DNA from: Bacteroidota bacterium
GTDB taxonomy: Bacteria; Bacteroidota; Bacteroidia; NS11-12g; UBA9320
Direction: 5' to 3'
Assembly: GCA_003484585.1 (NCBI GenBank)
Contig: DNBZ01000311.1
Coordinates: 1-9,744 of the forward strand
DNA length: 9,744 nt
In this document: piece by piece, positions 1 to 5,930 of the stretch
Layout of the letters: every line of letters begins with the position of its first letter
How positions within the stretch are numbered: position 1 is the stretch's first letter
Translations under genes and position numbers: made by a program
The notes under the pieces: generated by a model
Databases searched by the model: none
Seen by the model: only the letters and a program-made list of their open reading frames with translations
Told to the model about the DNA's origin: nothing

Positions 1-1904
1 GCTATTCCATTATTCACATCATAGAGAAGCATATTTTTTAAGCGAGCATCTGCTTCATCAGTACCGTCTAGCAGCATCCCAAATCCGCCATTCATTACCT
101 CGCCCCATCCTACTCCACCGCCGTTGTGTATGCTTACCCACGTAGCTCCACGGAAACTATCGCCTATCACATTGTGTATGGCCATATCAGCGGTAAACTT
201 ACTCCCGTCATAGATGTTACTCGTCTCTCTATATGGAGAATCTGTACCGCTCACATCGTGGTGATCTCTACCTAGTATTATCCCTTGGCTTATTTCACCA
301 GCGGCTACAGCTTTATTAAATGCCTCGGCTATCTTTATTCGCCCTTCACTATCTGCATACAGTATACGAGCTTGTGAGCCTACCACCATTTGATTCTCTC
401 CAGCTTCTTCTATCCACTTGATATTATCTGCCATCTGCTGCTGTATTTCCTTAGGAGCGGTGATCTGTATTTCTCTAAGTACGCGTGCAGTTATCTCATC
501 TGTCTTCTTTAGATCTGCAGGATCTCCACTAGCACACACCCACCTGAATGGACCAAAACCATAATCAAAACACATAGGTCCGAGTATATCCTGTACGTAG
601 CTAGGGTATTTAAAGTCAATACCGTTCTCTGCCATAATATCAGCTCCTGCTCTACTACTCTCTAGTAGAAATGCATTCCCATAATCAAAAAAGTACGTAC
701 CCTTAGCTGTATTTCTATCTACTGCTGCAGCATGTCTTCTTAACGAAGTGTAGACTTCCTCTTTGAACTTTTCTGGCTCATTGGCCATCATCTCATTACT
801 TTCCTCAAAACCCAGTCCAGCTGGATAGTATCCGCCTGCAAATGGATTATGCAGTGACGTCTGATCACTGCCTACGTGTATGAATATATCTTCATCTGCG
901 AAGCGTTCCCATACATCTATCACATTACCTACATACGCTATAGAAACAACTTCTTTATCCGCTTTAGCCTTTTTTATACGCGTCACTAAATCATCCGTAT
1001 TATCTACTAACTCATCTACCCAACCTTGGCTGTGGCGTTTATGAGCTGCTGCAGCATTTACCTCTGCACATATAGTAATGCAGCCTGCTATGTTTCCAGC
1101 CTTGGGTTGAGCTCCACTCATACCTCCTAGACCTGCTGTGAGAAATATTTTGCCTGCCGGAGTGTCGCCTTCTTCTAGCTTCATTCTGAATGCATTCATT
1201 ACTGTAATAGTAGTACCATGTACTATTCCTTGCGGACCGATGTACATAAAACTACCTGCAGTCATCTGTCCGTACTGTGTTACGCCTAGTGCATTATATT
1301 TCTCCCAATCATCTGGCTTGCTGTAATTAGGTATCATCATGCCATTGGTCACTACTACTCGTGGAGCTTCTTTACCGCTAGGGAATAACCCCATCGGGTG
1401 ACCACTATACATGTGCAGCGTTTGCTCATCGGTCATCTCACTTAGGTACTTCATCGTAAGCAGGTACTGAGCCCAGTTTTGAAAAACTGCACCATTTCCA
1501 CCGTAGGTAATTAACTCATCTGGATGCTGTGCTACTGCTGGATCTAGGTTATTCTGAATCATCAGCATAATACTTGCAGCTTGCTCACACTTGGCAGGAT
1601 ACTCACTTATAGGACGAGCATACATTTTATAGCTAGGCATAAAACGGTACATATAGATTCTACCGAACTCTTTTAGCTCTGCGGCAAATTCTGTGGCAAG
1701 TTCTGCGTGCCATTCCTGTGGGAAATAACGTAGTGCATTGCGTATAGCCAATACCTTCTCTTCCTTACTTAGAATATCTTTACGTTTTGGTGCGTGTGTA
1801 TTTTCAGAGCTATTGGCACTGTGACCACTTCCCCAAGCTACTGGTAATTCGTTGGGTATTCCTTGAGTGATGAGTTGTTTAAAATCTGGCACGGCTTGAT
1901 TCAT
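1..1904 (-). CDS. hutU: urocanate hydratase, 3' end outside window
   Basis: Urocanase converts urocanate to 4-imidazolone-5-propionate, the second step of histidine degradation in the cytoplasm, with tightly bound NAD+ acting as electrophile. The visible 634 codons start MNQAVPDFKQL and contain the family blocks LDPAVAQHP, ITYGGNGAVFQNW, YGQMTAGSFMYIGPQG, the NAD-binding GLGGMSGAQPKAG at residues 258-270, MCFDYGFGPFRW with the presumed catalytic Cys445, GRDHHDVSGTDSPYRET, and ATWVSIHNGGGVG. The protein belongs to the long Bacteroidetes-type branch: where classical HutU has FQGLPxRICW, it reads GSQARILYADSEGR. No stop is reached at base 1; from the family length of about 660-680 residues I infer that roughly 25-45 are missing. 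The ATG at 1904 is preferred because homologues begin just upstream of the PxxLP and APKRKDIL segments and a promoter-like motif lies directly before it. No other hut gene is visible; the neighbour upstream is divergent. Confidence 0.97.
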   Translation of the reverse strand, partial: MNQAVPDFKQLITQGIPNELPVAWGSGHSANSSENTHAPKRKDILSKEEKVLAIRNALRYFPQEWHAELATEFAAELKEFGRIYMYRFMPSYKMYARPISEYPAKCEQAASIMLMIQNNLDPAVAQHPDELITYGGNGAVFQNWAQYLLTMKYLSEMTDEQTLHMYSGHPMGLFPSGKEAPRVVVTNGMMIPNYSKPDDWEKYNALGVTQYGQMTAGSFMYIGPQGIVHGTTITVMNAFRMKLEEGDTPAGKIFLTAGLGGMSGAQPKAGNIAGCITICAEVNAAAAHKRHSQGWVDELVDNTDDLVTRIKKAKADKEVVSIAYVGNVIDVWERFADEDIFIHVGSDQTSLHNPFAGGYYPAGLGFEESNEMMANEPEKFKEEVYTSLRRHAAAVDRNTAKGTYFFDYGNAFLLESSRAGADIMAENGIDFKYPSYVQDILGPMCFDYGFGPFRWVCASGDPADLKKTDEITARVLREIQITAPKEIQQQMADNIKWIEEAGENQMVVGSQARILYADSEGRIKIAEAFNKAVAAGEISQGIILGRDHHDVSGTDSPYRETSNIYDGSKFTADMAIHNVIGDSFRGATWVSIHNGGGVGWGEVMNGGFGMLLDGTDEADARLKNMLLYDVNNGI

Positions 1905-1912
1905 TGTTTTTA

Positions 1913-1943
1913 CAAAGGTGTATTAGGAAAAGAGATATACAAA
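1913..1943 (-). promoter_or_regulatory. Bacteroidetes-type promoter before hutU
   Basis: Read on the minus strand, TTTG (1943-1940) is followed after 19 nt by CACCTTTG (1920-1913). This is one base off the TAnnTTTG -7 consensus and has the usual -33/-7 spacing of the phylum. Only 8 nt separate the -7 element from the hutU ATG, so the 5' leader would be very short. The match is by motif only. Confidence 0.5.
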
Positions 1944-2063
1944 AGGATTGTTCATTTCTCGGTACAAAATTGTCAAAGGCAATTTCACTTCTGCTAAGGT
2001 CAAATAAATTAATCGACAACTAAAAGCTCTCTAAAAACATGGTCCCCATTAAACTTCTTTCAC

Positions 2064-2071
2064 CATCTTTG
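2064..2071 (+). promoter_or_regulatory. possible -7 element before the 274-aa protein gene
   Basis: CATCTTTG differs from TAnnTTTG at one base and ends 7 nt before the ATG at 2079. I see no TTG at the expected -33 position (around 2041-2045), so this is weak on its own. It is listed because the distance to the start codon matches the other promoters in the window. The rest of the 174-nt divergent intergenic region (1905-2078) is AT-rich and shows no other gene. Confidence 0.3.
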
Positions 2072-2078
2072 CAGCTCA

Positions 2079-2903
2079 ATGAAAAACATTTTGGCACTTG
2101 GCTTTGCTTTTATTTCATTGTCCTCTTTAGGACAAATCACCTTTAAACCAGAAACCGCCAAAAAAGGTGAATTCTACGCACACTGGGGCTGGAACAGAGA
2201 GTGGTACAATAAGTCCGATATTCACTTCACTGGAGACGATTACGACTTTTATTTACGCGATGTAGTGGCAAAGGACAAGCCAGCTGAGTTTGATGTGGGC
2301 ACGTACTTTAGTCCTAAGAATGTTACTATTCCACAATATAATTTCAGGATAGGCTACTACTTCAAAAACAACTATCACCTCTCACTAGGCATAGACCATA
2401 TGAAGTATGTGGTACAAAAGGGGCAATCGGTTAAAATAGATGGCAACATAAATGAACCTAATAACCGATTCAATGGCACATATGCCAATGACGATGAAAT
2501 AGTTATAAATCCGGGTTTCTTAGAAATGGAACATACCGACGGGCTCAATTATAGCAATGTAGAGCTAGGACGATTTGATAATATATTACAATATAAAAAA
2601 GTAACTCTTGCCATGACAGAAGCGGTAGGCGTAGGTGTAATGTATCCTAAGTCTGATGTGCACCTTTTTGACAAAGAACGCCATGATGAATTTCACGTAG
2701 CGGGTTTTGGTGCAAACGCACAAGTAGGACTAAACATAAAATTTTGGAATCACGTCTATATCCAATCAGAGTTTAGAGGAGGTTATGTAAATATGCCAGA
2801 CATACGTACGACCTACGACAAAGCAGATAATGCTAAACAGCAGTTTTACTACGCTCAGTTCAATATTTTAGTGGGGGCTTTTTGGCATTTGAATAAGGGC
2901 TAA
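2079..2903 (+). CDS. secreted beta-rich protein, probably outer-membrane barrel
   Basis: I do not recognise a named family. The 274-aa product starts with a clear signal peptide (MKNILALGFAFISLSSLG, then Gln-Ile-Thr), so it is exported by Sec. The mature part lacks hydrophobic helices. It is rich in aromatic residues alternating with polar ones, for example GEFYAHWGWNREWY (residues 30-43), YNFRIGYYFKNNYHLSLGIDHMKYV (about 87-111) and repeated YIQSEFRGGYV / YYAQFNILVGAFWHL segments near the end. This pattern, with an aromatic residue close to the C-terminus, fits an 8-10 strand outer-membrane beta-barrel; that is inference. The charged stretch around residues 40-65 (KSDIHFTGDDYDFYLRD) would be an extracellular loop or plug. 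The gene is transcribed away from hutU, and its TAA shares four bases with the stop of the convergent XRE regulator gene, with no terminator between them. Confidence 0.85.
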   Translation: MKNILALGFAFISLSSLGQITFKPETAKKGEFYAHWGWNREWYNKSDIHFTGDDYDFYLRDVVAKDKPAEFDVGTYFSPKNVTIPQYNFRIGYYFKNNYHLSLGIDHMKYVVQKGQSVKIDGNINEPNNRFNGTYANDDEIVINPGFLEMEHTDGLNYSNVELGRFDNILQYKKVTLAMTEAVGVGVMYPKSDVHLFDKERHDEFHVAGFGANAQVGLNIKFWNHVYIQSEFRGGYVNMPDIRTTYDKADNAKQQFYYAQFNILVGAFWHLNKG

Positions 2904-3100
2904 TCCGTACCTTCTAAGCTAAATAAATCTTCCATCGACTTTTCGAAAACCCGAGCTATTTTTAAAGATAGTACTGTAGACGGAACGTATTTACCACTTT
3001 CTATAGCATTAATAGTTTGCCTACTTACTCCTATTTTTTCTGCTAAATCTTGCTGAGTATATCCGGCAATAGCTCGATGTATTTTAACGTTATTTTTCAC
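2900..3100 (-). CDS. small XRE-family transcriptional regulator
   Basis: This 66-aa single-domain DNA-binding protein is of the Cro/C1-like HTH_3 type. The helix-turn-helix spans about residues 15-35 (TQQDLAEKIGVSRQTINAIE), followed by SGKYVPSTVLSLKIARVF, where the last helices pack, and the family-typical end ED/LFSLE. The start is GTG, chosen because MKNNVKIHRA aligns with the usual MKNxIKxxRA beginning of this family and because it overlaps the last 11 nt of the upstream membrane-protein gene, suggesting coupled translation. Small regulators of this YozG-like kind often sit beside a membrane protein and repress their own operon; here two palindromes at the operon promoter are the obvious binding sites (inference). 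Its stop overlaps that of the convergent 274-aa gene by 4 nt. Confidence 0.93.
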   Translation of the reverse strand: MKNNVKIHRAIAGYTQQDLAEKIGVSRQTINAIESGKYVPSTVLSLKIARVFEKSMEDLFSLEGTD

Positions 3101-3563
3101 TTGATAAAACTCCGTTTTTATAAAGTAAATAATAGAATCTAAGGATAAAAATAACTAAAACGGTATACGTATTATAGAATACAACACCTAAGAAAGGTAC
3201 CCCGTATACACCTAAAAAAGCTATCATCAGAAGTACAAAATGAACCAATATGGACCACATAAGTGCGTTCATTCTGAGACTCTGTATAAATTCATCTTCG
3301 GCTCTCTCTTTAGAAAACATAATCAATAATCCACCGCCAATAAATAAACATGAGAAGAGGGTGTAACTAATATCCTCTTGATGCACAGTAAACCAACTCC
3401 CCTCTTCTAATCCTGTAGCACTAACAATACTCAAAACATTAAAAGTAAAAATCTCAGAATCTATATCAAGAACTGAATCAGCAATACGAAATAAAATAGC
3501 TACAATTAACAAAACCCAACCCACTTTTTTAAATCGATTGGATAACAGTGGAACTTTGTTCAT
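3090..3563 (-). CDS. four-helix integral membrane protein paired with XRE regulator
   Basis: This 157-aa inner-membrane protein of unknown function has four predicted transmembrane helices: about residues 13-29 (VGWVLLIVAILFRIAD), 65-83 (SYTLFSCLFIGGGLLIMF), 101-120 (LMWSILVHFVLLMIAFLGVY) and 123-148 (PFLGVVFYNTYTVLVIFILRFYYLLY). The cytoplasmic link between helices 2 and 3 carries KERAEDEFIQSLR (85-97). A similar Lys-Glu-x-x-x-Glu-Asp-Glu motif recurs, as I recall, in Bacteroidetes membrane proteins encoded next to small XRE regulators and resembles DUF2178-type partners. It is the first gene of the operon, and its final 11 nt contain the GTG start of the regulator. The ATG at 3563 lies 4 nt after an exact -7 consensus, which supports this start and suggests a leaderless message. 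What it senses or transports cannot be told from the sequence. Confidence 0.9.
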   Translation of the reverse strand: MNKVPLLSNRFKKVGWVLLIVAILFRIADSVLDIDSEIFTFNVLSIVSATGLEEGSWFTVHQEDISYTLFSCLFIGGGLLIMFSKERAEDEFIQSLRMNALMWSILVHFVLLMIAFLGVYGVPFLGVVFYNTYTVLVIFILRFYYLLYKNGVLSSEK

Positions 3564-3567
3564 ATTT

Positions 3568-3598
3568 CAAAAGTAAAGTAAACTTTACATTTTGACAA
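3568..3598 (-). promoter_or_regulatory. promoter of the membrane protein/XRE operon
   Basis: On the minus strand TTG (3598-3596) and an exact TAnnTTTG match, TACTTTTG (3575-3568), are 20 nt apart. The -7 element ends only 4 nt before the ATG at 3563. Both elements are overlapped or flanked by the palindromic operator copies, so a bound repressor would exclude RNA polymerase. Confidence 0.55.
3573..3588. promoter_or_regulatory. palindromic operator O1 over the -7 region
   Basis: GTAAAGT-AA-ACTTTAC is an inverted repeat with perfect 7-bp arms around a 2-bp centre. It overlaps the -7 element of the membrane protein/XRE operon by three bases and extends into the spacer. Its position and symmetry fit a dimeric XRE repressor site; which protein binds is inferred from adjacency. 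Confidence 0.55.
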
Positions 3599-3609
3599 GT
3601 TTATTTTAC
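3594..3609. promoter_or_regulatory. second, degenerate operator copy O2 over the -33 region
   Basis: Read on the minus strand, GTAAAATAAACTTGTC matches the plus-strand sequence of O1 at 13 of 16 positions and covers the -33 TTG. The centres of the two copies are 21 bp apart, two helical turns, so proteins bound to both would lie on the same DNA face. This copy is not a good palindrome by itself. Confidence 0.4.
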
Positions 3610-3686
3610 ATAACCCTATTGATTGTTCGTTCCTCTTATTTCCATTTCCCTTTATCGACTAAAAATAAACCCAAGCGTTTAGGTAC

Positions 3687-3694
3687 TAACTTTG
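3687..3694 (+). promoter_or_regulatory. -7 element before the ABC exporter operon
   Basis: TAACTTTG matches TAnnTTTG exactly and ends 7 nt before the ATG of the ATPase gene. No convincing TTG sits 19-21 bp upstream. It is the best promoter candidate for the four-gene plus-strand run. Confidence 0.45.
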
Positions 3695-3701
3695 TCGGCC
3701 A

Positions 3702-4604
3702 ATGAGCATCATTCAGATACAAAAAGTTTCTAAGTTTTACGCTGACCATACTGCTTTAGACAAAGTTTCTTTTGACGTTCCTAAGGAATGCATATTCGGG
3801 CTGCTAGGCCCAAATGGTGCAGGTAAGACTTCCCTTATCCGTATTATCAATCAAATAACTGCTCCAGATGAAGGGCAAATCCTCTTTAACGGCAATCCCC
3901 TTACTAAGGACCATATCAAGCAAATAGGCTACCTACCAGAAGAGCGTGGGCTATATAAGAAAATGACCGTCTACGATCAGCTCATCTACTTTGCTAGACT
4001 TAGAGGTATGGACACCTCCGCCGCTAAAAAAACCATCAATGAATGGCTAGAAAAATTTGAAGCTACCACCTGGAAGAAGAAGAAAATAGAAGAACTGAGC
4101 AAAGGGATGCAGCAGAAAATACAGTTCATAGTAACTGTAATGCATAATCCTAGTTTTATCATTTTGGATGAACCATTCACTGGTTTTGACCCCAAGAATA
4201 CCCAACTGATAAAAGATGAGATAGAAAACCTACGTAATCAAGGTGCTAGCATAATGCTAAGCACACACCGCATGGAAAATGTAGAGGCCATTTGTGATAA
4301 TGTAGTGCTGCTTAATAAGGCAAACGTAGTAGCCCAAGGCACAGTAATGGACGTGCGAAACAGCCTAAAAGACAATACCTACTCATTAACCTATAGAGGA
4401 GATGTAGACGCCACTCAATTTATGGGTATTGATATAAAAGAGAATATGCAAAAAGACGGAAGCACAACCCTTTTATTTACCTACAACGACAAGCCAGACA
4501 TTCAATTATTGAATAATCCATTGATTCAAATAAGTGAGTACAGAGAAGTGATACCAAGTATGCAGGAAGTATTTTTAACCTTAACAGACAGTAGCCATGA
4601 ATAA
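3702..4604 (+). CDS. ABC exporter ATP-binding protein, NatA-like
   Basis: This 300-aa nucleotide-binding subunit of an ABC-2 type exporter works on the cytoplasmic face with the permease encoded next. Walker A is GPNGAGKT (residues 36-43). The Q-loop region has the form GYLPEERGLYKKMTV (76-90), characteristic of the NatA group. The signature is LSKGMQQK (132-139) in place of LSGGQ. Walker B is FIILDEP (152-158), the D-loop GFDP (161-164) and the H-loop His189 in STHR. The last 85 or so residues form the DUF4162-type C-terminal domain of this group. All catalytic motifs are intact, so the protein should hydrolyse ATP. NatAB of Bacillus exports sodium, but the group is broad and the substrate here is unknown. 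Its last 8 nt, ATGAATAA, contain the permease start, indicating coupled translation. Confidence 0.95.
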   Translation: MSIIQIQKVSKFYADHTALDKVSFDVPKECIFGLLGPNGAGKTSLIRIINQITAPDEGQILFNGNPLTKDHIKQIGYLPEERGLYKKMTVYDQLIYFARLRGMDTSAAKKTINEWLEKFEATTWKKKKIEELSKGMQQKIQFIVTVMHNPSFIILDEPFTGFDPKNTQLIKDEIENLRNQGASIMLSTHRMENVEAICDNVVLLNKANVVAQGTVMDVRNSLKDNTYSLTYRGDVDATQFMGIDIKENMQKDGSTTLLFTYNDKPDIQLLNNPLIQISEYREVIPSMQEVFLTLTDSSHE

Positions 4605-5913
4605 CATAGGAATCATCACTGGAAGAGAATATTTTTCTCGAGTAAAAAAGAAGAGTTTCATCCTTATGACTCTGCTTACTCCACTGCTTATCACTGCTTT
4701 TTATGGTATCATAATCTGGGTAAGTGTAGGTCAAAGTAGCACCACAGAAAACCAAAATATAGTGGTAGTAGACCGCTCAGGAGTTTTCATAAATGACCTA
4801 GTAGCACCAGAAAAAATAGTGTTCATAGCTCAAGAAAACTATACTGTAGACCAACTGATAACCGCAGACTCTATAGACGCACTAGTAAGCATACCCCAAG
4901 ACTATACTGCAGATCAACCGCTGGCACTTAAATACGAAAGCATGACTAGCCTAAGCGTAAATAATAGCAGCAGAATAGAGCGGGCATTTACAGATGTAGT
5001 GCGAAATAAAAAACTGACCAAACTAGGTGTAGATAAAGCAGCTATAGACAGCCTGCAAACCACTGTAGTGCTTCAGCAGTTCAAAGTAAAAGAAGACGGC
5101 AGCACTAAGAGCAGTAACATCGCTATCAATACAGGATTAGGAATGGCACTCGCCTTTATGATCTACTTTTTCATTTTCCTATACGGAGTACAGGTAATGA
5201 AAGGTGTAATAGAAGAAAAGACCAATCGCATAGTAGAACTCATAGTAAGTACAGTGAAACCCTTTCAACTAATGATGGGTAAGGTGCTGGGCATAGCCCT
5301 AGTGGGACTCACTCAGCTCACCATCTGGATAGTACTCACGGGAATACTTATGGCCGTGGTAGGCGTTATAGTAGGTCTAAACATGGGCGACATGAAAGAA
5401 CTACAAAACGTATCGAACAATCCTGCAATGGCAAACGTGGATATGAATCAACTACAATTTGTATCTGACTTTTTAGCACTTCCTCTAGCTAAGATATTTG
5501 GTGTATTTCTGTTCTTCTTTATGGGAGGGTACCTCTTTTATGGAGCACTATTCGCAGCTATAGGAAGTGCCGTAGATAGCGAGACAGACACACAGCAGTT
5601 TATGCTACCTATCACTATGCCGCTTATATTTTCTATCGCCATATCATTTTCCATAGTAGTAGGAGATCCCAATGGCACACTTGCTACTTGGATGAGCATT
5701 ATACCGCTCACCTCACCAGTCACTATGATGGTACGCCTACCCTTTATGGACGAAAGTCATAACTGGCAGATTTACTTATCTATAATGGTAATGCTGCTCT
5801 CCATTTTCGGGGCTATAGCTGTAGCTGGCAAGATATACCGTACAGGAATATTGATGTATGGCAAAAAAGTAAGCTACAAAGAACTAGCCAAATGGCTGTT
5901 TTATAAAAATTAA
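4597..5913 (+). CDS. ABC-2 type permease, NatB-like
   Basis: This 438-aa integral membrane partner of the preceding ATPase belongs to the ABC2_membrane_3 family. It begins with a short amphipathic GREYFSRVKKKSF coupling segment and a first helix at about residues 20-43. A large extracytoplasmic domain of some 130 residues follows (about 45-178), then a bundle of five or six further helices in the second half (about 180-200, 224-255, 297-325, 333-355, 365-388 and 393-412). The cytoplasmic motif EEKTNRIVELIVS (206-218) between the second and third helices is typical of NatB-like permeases and contacts the ATPase. Together they form a 2+2 exporter, possibly for sodium, a drug or a peptide; the sequence does not decide. 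The start is fixed by the 8-nt overlap with the ATPase gene. The next gene follows after 17 nt. Confidence 0.93.
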   Translation: MNNIGIITGREYFSRVKKKSFILMTLLTPLLITAFYGIIIWVSVGQSSTTENQNIVVVDRSGVFINDLVAPEKIVFIAQENYTVDQLITADSIDALVSIPQDYTADQPLALKYESMTSLSVNNSSRIERAFTDVVRNKKLTKLGVDKAAIDSLQTTVVLQQFKVKEDGSTKSSNIAINTGLGMALAFMIYFFIFLYGVQVMKGVIEEKTNRIVELIVSTVKPFQLMMGKVLGIALVGLTQLTIWIVLTGILMAVVGVIVGLNMGDMKELQNVSNNPAMANVDMNQLQFVSDFLALPLAKIFGVFLFFFMGGYLFYGALFAAIGSAVDSETDTQQFMLPITMPLIFSIAISFSIVVGDPNGTLATWMSIIPLTSPVTMMVRLPFMDESHNWQIYLSIMVMLLSIFGAIAVAGKIYRTGILMYGKKVSYKELAKWLFYKN

Positions 5914-5914
5914 G

Positions 5915-5930
5915 TACCTTAGCAGCTAAG
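5915..5930 (+). promoter_or_regulatory. perfect short palindrome with -7-like motif before WD40 gene
   Basis: The 17-nt gap between permease and WD40 gene contains CTTAGC-A-GCTAAG (5918-5930), an inverted repeat with perfect 6-bp arms, directly abutting the ATG. It overlaps TACCTTAG (5915-5922), one base off TAnnTTTG. It could be an internal promoter with an operator, or a hairpin limiting translation of the WD40 gene. No -33 TTG is visible. Confidence 0.25.

Noticed and set aside
1967..1985. AAATTG/CAATTT inverted repeat in the hutU divergent region
   Set aside because: The 6-bp AT-rich arms with a 7-nt spacer are expected by chance in DNA of this composition, and they do not overlap the promoter motif.
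2900..3563. Toxin-antitoxin pair (XRE antitoxin plus partner)
   Set aside because: The partner is a four-helix membrane protein with no toxin motif and the regulator is a lone HTH. The arrangement fits an autoregulated XRE/membrane-protein module better.
3986..4195. Minus-strand open frame inside the ABC ATPase gene
   Set aside because: It lies antisense to the Walker B and signature region of a clear family member and has no separate support. The open frames at 4477-4755, 5538-5723 and 5955-6206 (minus) and at 1138-1326 and 8291-8530 (plus) were dismissed for the same reason.
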